From Schistocephalus solidus (lineage: Eukaryota; Platyhelminthes; Cestoda; Diphyllobothriidea; Diphyllobothriidae): a stretch of DNA of 64,000 nt. The position numbers and the translations under genes were made by a program. Under the pieces are notes generated by a model that was not told the DNA's origin, ran no database searches, and saw only the letters and a program-made list of their open reading frames with translations. The stretch spans positions 62,001 through 126,000 of the forward strand of contig WEDG01006656.1 in NCBI GenBank assembly GCA_017591395.1, read 5' to 3'. Shown piece by piece: positions 45,901 to 59,300 of the stretch. Positions within the stretch are counted from its first letter, which is position 1. Each line of letters opens with the position of its first letter.

Positions 45901-46140
45901 GCCGTACAACGGCATACCAGCGCTCCGTTTTGCCATTTCTAGCACGCTACCTTACGTGTGAAGAGACTGAAATAAAAAAAGCTCAGACTAGAACTGTCTC
46001 CCCGCTAGATGTCCATTTTTGACTCTTTTGATTCTTGTATATTATGTTTACTTATCCTATTATCTTAGTGAATGGAGCCGTTTATATTTTTTTGCTGAAA
46101 ATTTTGAATGATACTTCAAAAATAAAAGCGTATTCCTCTC
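42970..46140 (+). mobile_element. Non-LTR retrotransposon family D (single-ORF body, about 3.1 kb)
   Basis: Endonuclease and RT of a different clade from A-C/E. The GVLQGAILSPHLF and YIKYADDMVVG blocks and QFAYKAQRSTLDAV recall L2/Rex1-type elements. The 5' limit is approximate. The 3' end is set by the AATAAAAGCG run near 46120-46130. No second copy occurs in the window. Confidence 0.8.
43112..45961 (+). pseudogene. Family-D endonuclease/reverse transcriptase, frameshifted
   Basis: Four frame segments: 43112-43402, 43404-44909, 44836-45549 and 45524-45961. The endonuclease has STNCRSIFNK, CLQETWLNS, RGGGVAILV, VLCGDFN and GSDHSVLLG. The RT has GPDEVSPFVLKYC, ITPIPKK, SFRPIACSSALLKIAERV, CAFLDYSSAFNTIPRHLL, GVLQGAILSPHLFSIHTDDL and KYADDMVVG. 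Three frameshifts (about 43402, 44905 and 45535) inactivate it. The domain order and the total of about 940 codons fit a near-complete ORF2. Confidence 0.85.
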
Positions 46141-46460
46141 TCAAAAATATCACGATATGACGTCTGCTTGGGCTAGCAGTAAGCCACCAATAGCGTTAGC
46201 GGCCGGAGTTAGTTAATGGAAATAGTGATGCATAACATTTCCACTGCCCCTTGTGGGTTAATGCACTTCAAAGATAACCGTTGGCTTTGGGTGACATAAA
46301 TTATATACCTCCTCTTCTACATTAGTTAAATCGAAGTACACCATGCAAAGGGAGCAACACTCCTCTTCAAATTGCAACTTACAATTTAAGGAAAATATGT
46401 GATAGCTGTCACAAAACCAAGCTTTTAAAAGTTCCTGCTGAGCTGCAACCATCGTTTTAT
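46141..46460. other. Spacer between LINE families D and A
   Basis: A 64-codon minus-strand frame (46452-46258) has a protein-like composition rich in Cys and acidic residues, but no recognisable domain or splice context. No gene is called. Confidence 0.35.
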
Positions 46461-47217
46461 TTTTATTTTAATCTTAACTTACATCAAGGTCATCGTGTGC
46501 AAAAGAACCACGTATCTTTTTGTTCTCCGACTTAGACAGTTTGAAAATCGTTAACACTTCGCTTGTTCTGATTCTGACATTAAAACTGCCACTGCACGAA
46601 CGTAATTGCTCTTTGGAATTTTCTGGAAATTTTCTTGTGCCGAATTACCTCACAAAACGACATCAAATTGGAATTTGTTTATCACCTTCGTCGACCTGAT
46701 AAAAACAGCCTCTTCACCAATAAATACTGTCAACCGCTCAGTGAACCAAAAGTGCAAAACCCCTTGAAGATCTGAAGTTATCCAGGACCTTTGACCTCTA
46801 CAAACGGCTGAGTCGTTCCTGAATATTCTTCCTATCATTTATTGTTTTTTTAAAGTGGTTTTGAACGAATAGGCGCATTTATTGCTCATATTGTTTCTAT
46901 TGCGGCGTCGTTGGACCTCCGTTTGAAATTCGCTCGTCTCCAAGCTTTTGATTTTTGGCCAATAATCTGTTCCCAAAGTCAGGACTAAAACGAAATAAGT
47001 TGTCATTGGATCACTTCGAAGGCTGCATCATTCTTTGCTTCGTATTAACATTCGATAGTGAATTCGGTTCGGAAAAGCACTTCTTTTTGTGCTCAGTAAA
47101 CTATTCGCTTGATAATTTAAGCTGCTCGTTAAAACTTAATGCATCCTCGTAGAGATCTTGCTGGCATGGGAAACGCAAATGTTCACGACCTGACCATGCG
47201 AGAAAATTATTCACCGC

Positions 47218-47287
47218 TTCAGCCAGGACTCGAAACACCAACCTCTCGATTAGCTACCGATGCTCTTGACCGCTCGGCCACGCCCGG
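47218..47287 (-). promoter_or_regulatory. tRNA-like Pol III promoter motif in LINE 5' region (copy 3)
   Basis: Minus strand: A box TGGCCGAGCGG and B box GTTTCGAGTCC. The LINE reads on the plus strand, so the motif would drive transcription outward and antisense. The plus-strand reading also passes through it as an open frame (from 47260). Confidence 0.55.
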
Positions 47288-47799
47288 GAAGCCAGCAGAA
47301 AAAAAATAGTATACACTACAAAAATAATGATCTCTCCTATCTTTGTAAACCGTTTTCGATTTCATGTGACAAAAACTTACCAGAAATACTCAAGACACTC
47401 TCAGCAGACCGAGAAGATCCACAAAACAGCAATAATGAAGAAATCAGTAAACTACTAAATATTACCAAAACTAAGCTAAACAGTGAAGGGCTGGCACACT
47501 GTGATGGATGCCGAGGACTAACAACCAGAGTTTTGAGATTAGAAGGAGACCTCGATCTCCTATCGGAAATAATATCAGTCCTCATAAAACATAATAAAAT
47601 TAACTCGCCGAAACACGATGCAAATGAGCCGAAAAACATCAGCGAGCTAGAACACTATCATCACAAGGAAACGGTAGAAGTCAATAGGCACAACATTAAG
47701 CGAAACAAAAAGAGAAAAAAGAACGAAGTCATTAGAACAAACCTCTGAGTCAGTTGAAATACAGATGACCAGAAAAAACAAATAAACGAGGAGGAAATT

Positions 47800-48586
47800 A
47801 TGTCTTGCGTTTCACCAGGTTCGGGAAATCTGGTGCACATAGAATCCGACTGCACAAAAGTAAATCAGCGATCGACGGTCTCTGAAAAGTCGAAAAACAG
47901 TAATCTTAAGGTTTCTTTACTGCATCGGACGAGCGACAGCAGCATGCTCTTTACATGTCCATCGAACAACAATGAAGCAGGGCATGGTAGCCAGCAAAGT
48001 AATGGCGGAAAAGTGGCCTACGACTTATCGACAGACCTGGATGCCATAAACCAAAATGCAGGTTTCCCGGGTGCTATTCGAGCAAACGCATTGTCAGGAG
48101 AACTCACGCAGTTTGAAAGGTCCATAGAGATGTCTGCAAATGAACCAACAGGCTCACCGAGGAAGACAAATTTGAACACAGTATTAAAGACTGTATCAAA
48201 GGGTATGATTCAACCTTCAATCACTAAAAGAAAGCAGGATGCAGAAGCGAGTTTATTTCCCTGACAGGTCATTTTTGTCTGGTAGTTCAGGGAGTCTCAG
48301 AGGCTACTGGGGAAACGCCAAAAAGAAAGGGTAAAACAGGATCTGCTGACATTCCAAAAATTTATTGAATGATACGCAAGAAACTGGTGTGACAGTCGAC
48401 ATCAAAAAGATCTTTCGATTGGGGCCTCTCGTTACAAATAAAACGCATGAGGTTCGACCAAGACCATTAAAAGTCGTTTTGGGGAGTAAACAGCAGGTAG
48501 ATCTATTGCTCTCTCGAAAGTCCCAACTACGAAAGAATCATCGTGGAGTTTTTTTCAGCCGGATTACTCTCCCACCGATCGGATGA
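47800..48586 (+). pseudogene. Family-A LINE ORF1 protein, copy B
   Basis: ATG 47800. Almost identical to copy A to codon 154, then 1-bp insertions near 48260-48360 shift the frame. The last frame (48365-48586) ends at TGA 48584-48586, which overlaps the ORF2 ATG (48583-48585) as ATGA. Confidence 0.78.
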
Positions 48587-51500
48587 AAATGAGGACACTG
48601 GTAGCAGAATTGAAAAAGACGTCAGTACGAGGGGGAACAAAACTTGAAAATTGTAGACAACAAAATAGTCAAAACGGTGCGCTCGTTTTTATGGGAACAT
48701 CCGGTGAAATTGACGGCAACCACGCCGGTCAAAAGCCCTACCAAATGCCTATAGATTTGAACCCAGACAGGAGACTGGATATATCTTGTGAAATATCCAG
48801 CAAAAATCGCCATGTGGAAGAAAGAACCAAAAATATCCAGAAATCGAGAGAAGAAAACAAGATTAAAATGATGTACACAAATGTGCAGAGTCTATTGAAC
48901 AAAATGGATGAAATTAAACTGGTCGTGGACCATTTACAACCTGACTTCATAGCTCTAACTGAAACATGGTTAAATGAACAAATCGCAGACACAGAAGTCC
49001 GAATAGACGGTTTTCAGCTTATCCGCATGGATAGAAACGGACGTAGAGCTGGTGGAATCGCAATGTTTATACGAGAAGGCATTGACTTCATTCCGGATGG
49101 GCCCTCGCCAAATAGGATCTCGTCTTGCGAAATACTTTGTTGTAAACTGAAAGTCCCAAACCAACCAGACCTCCATATTGCCGTGGTATATCGACCCCCA
49201 GGACAGCGAACGGACACGGACGAAGCACTCATCACAGAGGTAAAGCAAGTCTGCCGTAGCAAACATTTATTAATACTTTGAGATTTTAACGCTCCCGATA
49301 TCGATTGGGTGTCAATGTACTGCTCGCGATCGGAAAATTCATTCGAACAGAAATTACTTCAGTTGGTAAATGACGAGTTTCTTACCCAACATGTCACAAT
49401 GAAGACCCGGTTCCGAAATGGGCAGCAGTCAAGCTGTTTGGATCTAATCATTAGTAGAGATGACAATTGCATCCTTGCATTAAGTTCTTACGTGCCGCTT
49501 GGACGAAGTGATCATTGTGTTCTTGCTTGGGAGTACAGTCATTTTTCTGTACCCAAACATCGTGCAGTTAGGCAGAGAAATGTATGGAAAGGGATTATCC
49601 CAAAATGAAAGAATTACTGAATGGGATAGACTGGAGCCCTGCACATGTACCTGACCCTAATGCTGCCTGGTTCTTCATTAGTAAATTGATTCACCAATTG
49701 GTAGAGAAATTCTGCCCACTTAAAAGGCGATCATGCGTCTCCCGACCCGAGTGGGTGACATCGGAAATAAAAAGGAATCTCAAGAAGAAAAGAAGACTGT
49801 GGAGAACATATGCCAGATATCAACAACCCGAACATTTTTCCGCTTTTAAGAAACAGCGAAATCGGTGTCGGAATCTTCTGAGAAAAGAAAGATCAACCTT
49901 TGAGTCAGAAATAGTCAAAGACATACCAAGAAATTCGAAAAGGTTTTATGCTTACGTTAATAAGGCAAAACGAATTCGCGACTGCATTCCTTTGTCTTAA
50001 AGACAATCAGGGAAACAGGTTAACTGATAACTCTGATAAGACCTGCCTCTTATCCAATTTCTTTATGTCCGTGTTTACCGAGGAACCATTTTTTGACGAG
50101 GATGAATACTACAGTACTGCCACATCTATAAACAAAATAAGCACGGTGTCGTTCCCAATGGACACAGTAAGAAAAACTCTGAAACAGATACAGCCCACTA
50201 AATCACCTGGCCCAGATGGTATATCCGCAAAAGTTCTAAATGAACTCACAGAACAGCTGGCCTCTCCGTTCTCCAAGATATTTGAAAGTTCGATGGAGGC
50301 GGGGGCTCTGCCTACCGAGTGGAAGATAGCCAACATAACCCCCATCTATAAAGGAGGAGAGAGGACATCACCAAACAGTTTCCGACCAGTCAGCCTCACA
50401 AGTATCTGTTGCAAAATGATGGAGAAGATAATAAAAACGGAACTGATGAGGCATCCTGAAGAGAATAAATTGCTTAGTTCATATCAACATGGATTTCGAA
50501 GTGGTCGATCCTGCCTCACAAACTTGCTCACATCCATGGAAAGTTGGACAAAATCATTAGAAATGGGTTTGTCAGTCGATGCGGTCTACATTGACTTTAG
50601 CAAAGCCTTTGACAGGGTTCCACACAAACGTCTGATCTTTTAAGCTCCGTCAAATGGGTGTGACTGGCAACCTACTCAAAATGGTTGGCCGACTTTTCTC
50701 ACAGACAGGCGCCAGCGTGTTTGTATCGGAGACACCAAGTCTCACTGGGAAACCGTTCACAGTGGAGTTCCGCAGGGCAGCGTTCTGGGTCCCATTTTGT
50801 TTCTGATATACGTAAACGACTGCCTGGATTGTCTGACATGCGAGAAGGTAATGTTCGCTGACGATTTGAAGTTATGGAACTCGATTGAAAAACCGGAGGA
50901 TGCGCGAAAATTACAACAAAACTTAGATCGCTTGCAAACATGGTGTGATGAGTGGCTGCTGAACCTTAATCTTAACAAATGCCAAATAATCCGACTGCGG
51001 TCTAGTTCCAGAAGGCTGATTAGGTTTGAATACCAGTACTCCATCAGTGGTCACCAAATCCAGGAGGTAAATATTCTAAAGGACTTGGGTATATGGATAA
51101 CACCAACTCTCAAACCATCGTCACACTGTGCGAATATCGCAAAGAAAGCTATGTGTATCTTAGGCGCAATCAGAAGGTCCTTCGTTAATTTTTGACGGAA
51201 AGCTTTTTAGGGCGCGTGTTTGGAACATTTATCCGGCCGGTGTTGGAATATTGCGTTCAGGCGTGGCGCCCTTGGACGAAACATGACTACGCTCTGCTGG
51301 AGAAAGTTCAACGGAGGGCAACGAAACTAGTCAGCGGATTGGAATGCCTACCCTATGAGGGCCGGCTAGAAAGACTTAAAATTTTTCCTCTCTTATAGGC
51401 AATACAGAGGGATATGATCTTAGTCTTCAAACTGGTCAGAGGAGTTGATTGTGCTCTTCAGATGGCCAACTTTTTTTGAATTGGCAAACATGACAAGTCT

Positions 51501-51693
51501 CCGAGGTCACCAATACAAACTGAAAAGAAATCACGCCAAACTTGAAGTGCGGGCCAACTTCTTTTCCCAACGGGTGATTGACGAATGGAACAAACTGCCA
51601 GCCTCAGTTGTTCAGGCTGAAAGCGTTGAGATGTTTAAAAGAAGACTTGATGCATTTTTACTTGATGAACATATATTTAGTCGACAGCAATGA
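48583..51693 (+). pseudogene. Family-A LINE ORF2, copy B
   Basis: The same domains as copy A. Lesions: a Gly-to-stop change just before the GDFN motif (49279-49281), and single-base indels near 49590, 49990, 50640, 50685, 51190 and 51395. The endonuclease and RT motifs, including FADD near 50855, are still readable. The C-terminal block ends at 51693. Confidence 0.88.
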
Positions 51694-51815
51694 TTGATAT
51701 ACTAAAACGACTATCGCCATGTAACATTTGCTTGTTTGCTAGCGTCTATCTGTAAATAGGGTTTTCAAAGGCTCTGCCTATTTCCCTTATATATACTGAA
51801 TTATATACTGAATTA

Positions 51816-53354
51816 AGTGTCTTGGATTATTGAAGCACCTGGGAGGTTATTATTTACAAAAATGTCAAAAATCGCAGAACGCCCCCTCTAGGGATAAGTC
51901 ATATTATATGATCTTCTTACTGAAAGCGTTTCCTTAACGAGATCCAGATTAACTATCCTGAAAAAGAAGGAAAAATTGGTTTAATTTGAGCATCCTTTAG
52001 AATGTTGGCCGGGACGGCTTTTGGACCTGGGTTGTGAAACTCTTTAAAACGTTGCATGGGCACCATAATGCCACAGACTCCTATAGAGCATGGTCTCCTT
52101 GTATTGGCGGCGTCAAAGGCGGGTGAACGTGACTATGACCCGGTCGGTGGTGTCTTTAATCTTTTAATTTCGGCACAACGGATTGCATATTCGATTGCGT
52201 TTTATTTAAAGTAACGCGGAATTAGGAATAATTTTAGGAAAGAATCATTTGATGGGTCAACAAATTAATTCTCGTGAATTTTTTGGTTTGTATTTTTAAA
52301 AAATTGGGTGCTTCATAGCATAAAATAGATACATAATATTACACATTTTCGCAGTTTAACTAACTCGATTAATTTCCTTCCATTAAACACTCTATATAAA
52401 CAGACAGAAAAATAAGCGGCCTCTAAATATTGGTTTCGGTGGAAGCTGTTCCCCTCCAGCAAGCTCCGTTAATGCAGCGGGGCCATTAGCTGGGTTTTTA
52501 ACCGGTGACGCCGTTCATCCTTGTCCCCATGTAAAATAACGGACAATTGTCTACACGTACGACTGTCCATAAGAGGAATAAAAACATGAAACAAACATTA
52601 CTTATCTGTGTCGCAAACCGATACAGCAAGCTCAAGCGGTTATGCCAAAAGAGACGATAAATGATACCTCGGAGGGGCAATGTCACCGCTCATAGCTAGC
52701 AGGCGAATCACTATCTGTAATCATTGATAATCTACAATGAAATTTTTAAAATTATTCTTTAATCCTTCAATGCTCATGTCTAGCTGGCTTTTATCACAAT
52801 CGTTCACCTTGATGTATTCTGCTATTCTAGAATCCGAATACAGTTCCAAAAAAATAGCGCATTTCCAACGAACACTAGAACAATGAAGACATGTCCATTA
52901 GTATTAATATATGTACAGAGATATTTCACAACATATATTAACTGTATGAGCTGTATTTAAAGTCTCGAATCAGGTGATCATTGAAAATCGCAATGTTGAT
53001 CGTGGACATGGATCATGATTTATTCCTTCTTTAAAACGACGGATACCATAACCTGTAGCCCGGTTCAATTGCATGGATTCTTTGTTTGTGGGTGTGGTGT
53101 GTAGCTGTAGTTCGACATTTTTGGTACGCTTTAGACTGAATCGAAAGTAAGTTTCCACCATATGTCCGTATCTATTAACAATTTGCATTTTTTATTATAA
53201 GTTAATTATTTATGTCCTCTCGCATGTCTATTTTAAGCATGCGTACTGTTTTTTAATCTTTACCTGCGTAGGTATGACTGAATTTGAACTATGGACTTAA
53301 ATATTAACTGTACTTCGTCGTTGGACAAAGTGGTTTCCGACTCAATTCCACTTT
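51816..53354. other. Upstream region of the KMT2E-like gene
   Basis: No gene or repeat was recognised. Near the right end a T-rich tract ending CTGCGTAG (AG at 53270-53271) could be a 5' UTR splice or trans-splice acceptor. Two short upstream ATGs follow (53274, 53291), each closed by an in-frame stop. Confidence 0.4.
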
Positions 53355-56300
53355 ATGATACCGATTCAACTGAGGAGACCTCTTTCTAAACCCATTCCTC
53401 CTGTTCCCGATGTGGGAAGCAACGTTGTTATTAATGAACACAACAAAAACATACCAATTTTTGGATCACCACCTAAAATATGGTCTGGCAAGAGGGTCCT
53501 CTGCTCTTTCTCAGCTAATGGGTACGTTTCTTTTAAGGATAATATCATTTTTAGATCCGATTCTGATGAATATCCCTTCCATGCTGTTACATTTGGTGAA
53601 TCGACATCCCTGACAGGCTTGTCATATAACGTACGTCAATTTTGTTTTTAGTGATATTCTCTTCTAGGATCATAGTTATGCTAAAACGGACCAAGGTGAA
53701 CCCAGAAACTGTCCAGAAAATGATGACAATCAACTCACTCTTTTGGCCAAATTAGCGCTTGCGAAGCACGATACACCTGACTCTTCACACATCGACTGTC
53801 TCGGAGATTTTGATTCCACAGCCGACAACTTATGCATTTCAGATGGCCTGGTTGAACGCTCTTCCAGGGCCATCAAGAGTTCAGGCGTCCCGCATGTAAC
53901 AATTATAAAGCAACCTTATGTTTCCCCCATCAACGGACACCAAGTTGCGAATCAGTTTTCAACCTCAAATCCCCGGTACTACTTGTAAGGTTACCCCCAC
54001 AAATGGAAGGGCAATACTTTTAGCTCCTACACGGGGCAGTCTAGCGGCGTCAGTCCAAATTCACAGGGTAACTTCTGTCGCTCAGCAACCAGTATTGCTA
54101 CGCTCCGACATGCCGCCCATTTCCGTTGATGGCAACAGCGTACAGAATTCTCCAACCGCGGTTCCCGCCCAATTCCGCTGCATTTGTGGTTTCACGCACG
54201 ATGACGGGTGCCTTGTCCAATGCACCAGCTGTCGGTAAGAGCGTATTCCTTTTCCAACTTACTTTTTCTCTTGTGTAATTCCAACCTCCTAGCTTTTTGT
54301 TTGGCCAGCAGTACCCGTTCTCGCGGCCACCTTATTTCGTAATGTACAACATCCTGTTTTTAAACTACCACGTGAACAATGGGTTACTGTAGTGGCCGAA
54401 GACTCCGAGGTTAGCACAAACACGGGCGATTAACGCACCTGTAGTCGTTATTAGTTGGTGCGCGTACTAAACAGGGTCCTTAAGCACCACGCCGATCACT
54501 CAAACGCAACGGTAATCAGAAGAAACGACAGAAATGTAGGAAATGGGTTCGATTAATAAGAAGGGTATAAATGTATGATAGGGTATAAGTCCCATATGGA
54601 GTGGGGTGAAATTACGTCTTGTCCTTTGGATAACCGGTGGGAAGTGCAGAGCTGTTGGCAACTGCAGGTTCGGGACGAAGGAATGCCGACATTGAGTGGG
54701 AGACACGATGACGGTAGCAGCAGGGACTTGGGTTAGCGCTTGAGTGGAAAAGGGGCATCGGCCTCTTCACTGACATCCGATCACTCTGACTCCATCCTGG
54801 GCTCGCGCAGCAAGTAAGTCTTCAATCCACTTAAACAACCTGTTCAGTCTCTTGGTGCGTTATAGTTACCTCACTTCAAATCAGCCCGCTTCCGTTCTTC
54901 CTTGTTTTAACGGTTATGTCATTAGAGATTAACCTCAGTTGGGTAACAGAAATGAATTGCATTACATAGCCCAGTTTTCTGCTGCCCTCTCTCTTTAGAA
55001 TCCTTCAACACGCTGAATGTATGACGCCACCGGGAACCATTCTGCCAAAGCCTTATTTCTGTGAATCCTGTCAACCGAGGCCAGTAATGCCGACTGAGGC
55101 CGCGAATTTACAACGCAAAAAACTTGCAGCAGCAGGTATTAACCAGATGGCACCAGCAAAGACAATCCGCTTAGCAAATGCTGGAATCCGCTTTCCAACG
55201 AATAAGTTTACTTCTCCCACAGGTGCCCTTCAGCATCTTGCGCCTTCGAACAGATTTTACTTGACGACGCCCGTAAACGGAGCACTTCCTGTTCGACCGA
55301 TACAGGTCCGCTTGGGCGAGCTACCGTCCGGGGCCGTGATCGGACAGTCTGTTGGGAGCACGACCATCTATCAAGTTGATGCTTCTGCATTGAATCAATT
55401 TCAGCCGCGAACCATCAACTTGGATCCGAGACCCTATGTTACATGCGGTCAGCGGGCCTCCAAGAGAAAGCAAGACTTGTTTACACGTACGTCGGGTTTT
55501 TTCAAACACGCAAGGTTTCAAACTGCCAATTGAATTTTCTAATATGAGCGAACGCTTATTGATCTTAGTTATTCTAATAATACTTCTCTGTCTCACCGGA
55601 TGAGATGGTAGCCATTCATCACATAGTAATGTTTTTGATCTTTTGTTTTCAGGCGCTAAGTTTGCTTCATAAGGGCTCGAGACTCGCACCAGAGTAAAAA
55701 TGGTCAACATTGCATTCATAGCAGTTGAGCAATTTTTTTCTGTTTATTTACAATCTAGTCCTTTATTATCCGGAACCGTTTCATATTTATGCAAGAAAAA
55801 TTGACTGCCTAGTTTAGGTAAATAGCTTCTAAACTAACATCGAAACTGCAATCTAACCACCTTTTTCCTATCAAATTTGGACTTCGGAAACTTCATTACT
55901 TAAGTTGCGGTTAGCAAAGTCGGACATTAGAATGACAAGCCTCGAGTTCTCGAGCCTGTCTAAGATCGTCAACCGAATTCACACTCGAGTGTTATCCGTA
56001 AGAAGTCCTGGGCTAATAGTACATAAATATTTCTTTTTTCCGTTCGTGGGTACGGCATCGTTGGAAATAATTAACTAGCAAGAGTCGGTTAACGCGTACT
56101 CGAACTCGTTCTCAAAGACCAGATCAAAATACAGACACAAACTGCTTCAGTATTTTCATAATGTGGTTGTCGTGCCGCCGCGTGCCTGTCGATAAGTAAG
56201 AATACAACCCTTGTGCAAGATTTTGTTCTAGATCTTACCTTTCAAGGCGGTGCAGCTACACATCTTGTGCGCGTGGGGAGCTGGTTGATAACCTTTGAAT

Positions 56301-59300
56301 AACTTTTCTTAAGGCTACTGTTAATTCTATTCGACAATTAACAGTTGTCATTTTAACTTATTTGGTACGACGGTTTATCCATTCTTGCTAATGCCCCGTC
56401 TACTGCCTCCACGCGTGATGATCTGTGACGCTTGATCTGACGAGCTCAGCCAGCTGTTCTCTAAACCCAAATATTGAAGGTCCAAAGACCACCCCAATAT
56501 CTATTCGGATCACGTCAAAGGGGATTTTTAATTGAACTTCGTAATCATTAGTGAGTGTCAATGTTTGGGAAGTGAAACTGAATTTCGAAGATGGGCGATA
56601 ATAAGTTTGACCTCATCCATCTTTAATGGATGAACTAAGGTGTATTTGCGATGATTCCAAATCGAGTGTAAACTGTCCCAACCGATACAGTCTTCGCTCT
56701 TCAGTATAAGAATTATATCCAGACCCGATTGCTCAAAGACCTCCTTTACATACTAAACATAACATCCAACGCTGTTGATGGCTGACCAGACCGGTTCATT
56801 TCCGTCGTTGGCAATAAGACCACATTCGAGTCATTAACACTTTCGACGGTTTTCAAAAACTTGGGCCTGTCACGTGACTGCTCTGATAGTTTGAATTCGA
56901 GATCTTTTAAGCTGCCTCCTCATATAGCCACTGGCAGTTAACCACGGAGAATGATGTGGGATAAAGCTCTAGGATACTTTAATTTTTATGAAATTGAGAG
57001 CTAGCAAACTCAACGACCTCTTTCACCCTGGACGCTAAATTTTTCATAACTAGATGCCTGAATGTGATGTCGATGTTGTCGCTGTACATCAGCCGGTGAC
57101 GTAGTGCAAACTGAATCTCGTTAAAACGTGAAATCCCTTCAATAAAACCAACCTCTTCTAACGTCTGTCACAGCCCTTAATGACTGCCAAAAAGAACACT
57201 GACCTTAGTGCAACTATCGCAAGCGTTGATCACGACGATCCTTTTTACTGACTACCTAACTCCAGCATCAGTCGCAGAAATTTTACGGTTCCCTGAAGTC
57301 CACCACCGAAGCGAAATCTATAAAGAATACGACTGTCAGTAGCTTGGCGATAATTTTAGGATGCACCAGCGTTGAAGTATCTGATGAATGTATCCACATC
57401 CAATTCAGAGCTTGAATAGTTGACTGGGAATGACTATGTAGACGATGTAGGTGAGACTAATGCGCCAGAGAAAGGAAGTGAATCTTGAGTTCTTGTACAA
57501 CCACGTGTAGTACTGGGATTTGGACCAGAATGCAGGCATCCATGTTGTATTGTCGAGGACTGTCGGTCTTTGGTAGTATGGGTAGAAACGGTCTCAAATG
57601 ATGCCTAGATCAGCGGATTCATCCTTTTAAAGTTTAAGAGGCAGTCTTACCTCTCACAAACTGTCAACTAGTCAGCAAGTAACTTTTTCTATCTTTTACT
57701 AGTGGTGGTCATATAAAGACACCGACGCATGTTTTAAACTCATCTTTCGTAGGATGAAAAGCCTTTTGAATTTCAGCAAAACCCCCCCGACACCTTGCTT
57801 CAGCGTTCTATTCTTAAAATTTTAGTGGCCGGAGAATCTTCAACGGCCTTTGACATGTCAACAAATTTCCGATTTGAAGAGACTGCAAACACCGAAGAAA
57901 GTGAAGAGTTGCCGTGTCCCAAATTCTACCGCGCACCTTCAAACACTTCTGAAATCGAAACCAACAAGTCTGCATACCCTCCTCGTGTGTCAACTAATTA
58001 CACCGGTCGCTCCATAATCAACCAGGAGACCATAGTTAACACCTCGGCTCACAACGTTCCGGAACCGGCTTCGCCAGACGTTGTTATTTGGAATGATTCC
58101 TATGAAGAGGCCTCGGAGACACGTATCTCAGACGCTCTGAAGCAGCGTATTCGTAACGTCTTTCTTACCTCTTCCGCGCGCGAACTTGACAATCCTCAGG
58201 TCTCCGATTCAACCTTGTCCTCTGTTAACCGCGCACACCGGTGTCGCGTAGCTTCTCTCGAATTCAACAAAAAGGTTAGCTCTGATTTTTTTCTGCACAA
58301 GAAGGGTTTCCGGTGCGCTAACCTGCCTTTAGGTAGGTGCTCTCTAAACAACCATTTTGGGACTAAAAATGTGCAAATGTGAACACTAGTCATGTATTTT
58401 ACTTATTCTGCACTATATGCTTAAAACACGGCTTCTGAAGGAGGACTAGGATCCTAGATTCTGGCATTCGTAAGTGTTCTCAGTCTTTAATACCAAAAGG
58501 TATTGCTTATCAAGTTCATGAACGCAAGCAATAAGCGCCTAAGGTTTGCGTTTCTTTAGGCAGCTAATTATGCAATTTAGGCCGACCCTTTGTGTTGAGC
58601 GTCACTATCATAGAGGAGGGGCTTGCCGATTTGGTAACAGTACGCGCATACGCGTCCGTTTTGCCGAGGAGCTCCACTTTACGCAGCACTCTTGTTTGGA
58701 GTCGCGCGAGGCCGGAATTCTTCAATTCGGCGTGGTTTGGTAGTGTATTGCGGGTGTTTCATTCTGCCTCGGTGACCCCATTTAATCAGTCAGTCGCATA
58801 GCGACAAACCACAGGTAATTGAGAATTACTACCTGCAAAGTTAGAGGAGTATGAAATTACAACTTTTGACTTATTGGAGGTTCATCAGTCATTCTCCAAC
58901 CCCAATTCAGAAAGCCTCGATGTTTGAACTCGATTTTAGGCTTCACTGAACCAGGTGCTCTCCCCTTGAATTGCGGAATGTGGGCTGCAATCGGAAATAT
59001 TCAACTTAAGCATGATCCTTAGCACAGCTGGTAAAGCGTCTGACTCTGTTACCCAATTAAGTCTTGTTCAATCCTCAAGTATTCCTGGTCTGTGGTTGCT
59101 GCCGGGCTGGCTAACAACAGGAAATAAGCCTGAAATTCTCCTTTCCCCTTATTTTGGTCGATGACCCTTCGGTTTACTTTCGTGCACATGCGTAACGTTT
59201 TCAAAAGGTTTCTGTCCATTACTTCAGATACATTAATTGGTTTAGGTCTGGTATGTGCTTGCAATAATGATATTCAGGGTACTATAATTTGTCCTTGTTT

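Larger units (their letters stand above)
46461..51815 (+). mobile_element. Family-A LINE, copy B (longest copy)
   Basis: About 5.35 kb, close to 98% like copy A where both are present, and without large insertions. It defines the unit: 5' UTR (from about 46461), an ORF1-like leader with the tRNA-like segment, ORF1, ORF2 and a 3' UTR with a perfect 7-bp hairpin (51754-51760 with 51777-51783). It has more frameshifts than copy A. The tail repeats TATACTGAATTA. Confidence 0.88.

Noticed and set aside
46258..46452. 64-codon minus-strand open frame with natural-looking composition
   Set aside because: No domain, no homologue recognised and no splice signals tying it to another exon.
53291..53390. 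ATG at 53291 as the start of the KMT2E-like protein
   Set aside because: Its frame closes at TAA after 32 codons with no GT donor that leads into the downstream frame; 53355 opens into exon 1, although the true start may lie in an unseen exon.
53944..53989. A 46-bp intron 53944-53989 (donor GTTGCG) between KMT2E-like exons 2 and 3
   Set aside because: Frame would be kept, but the donor is poor; GTAAGG at 53985 with the acceptor at 54065-54066 also keeps frame and fits consensus better. Kept as an alternative.
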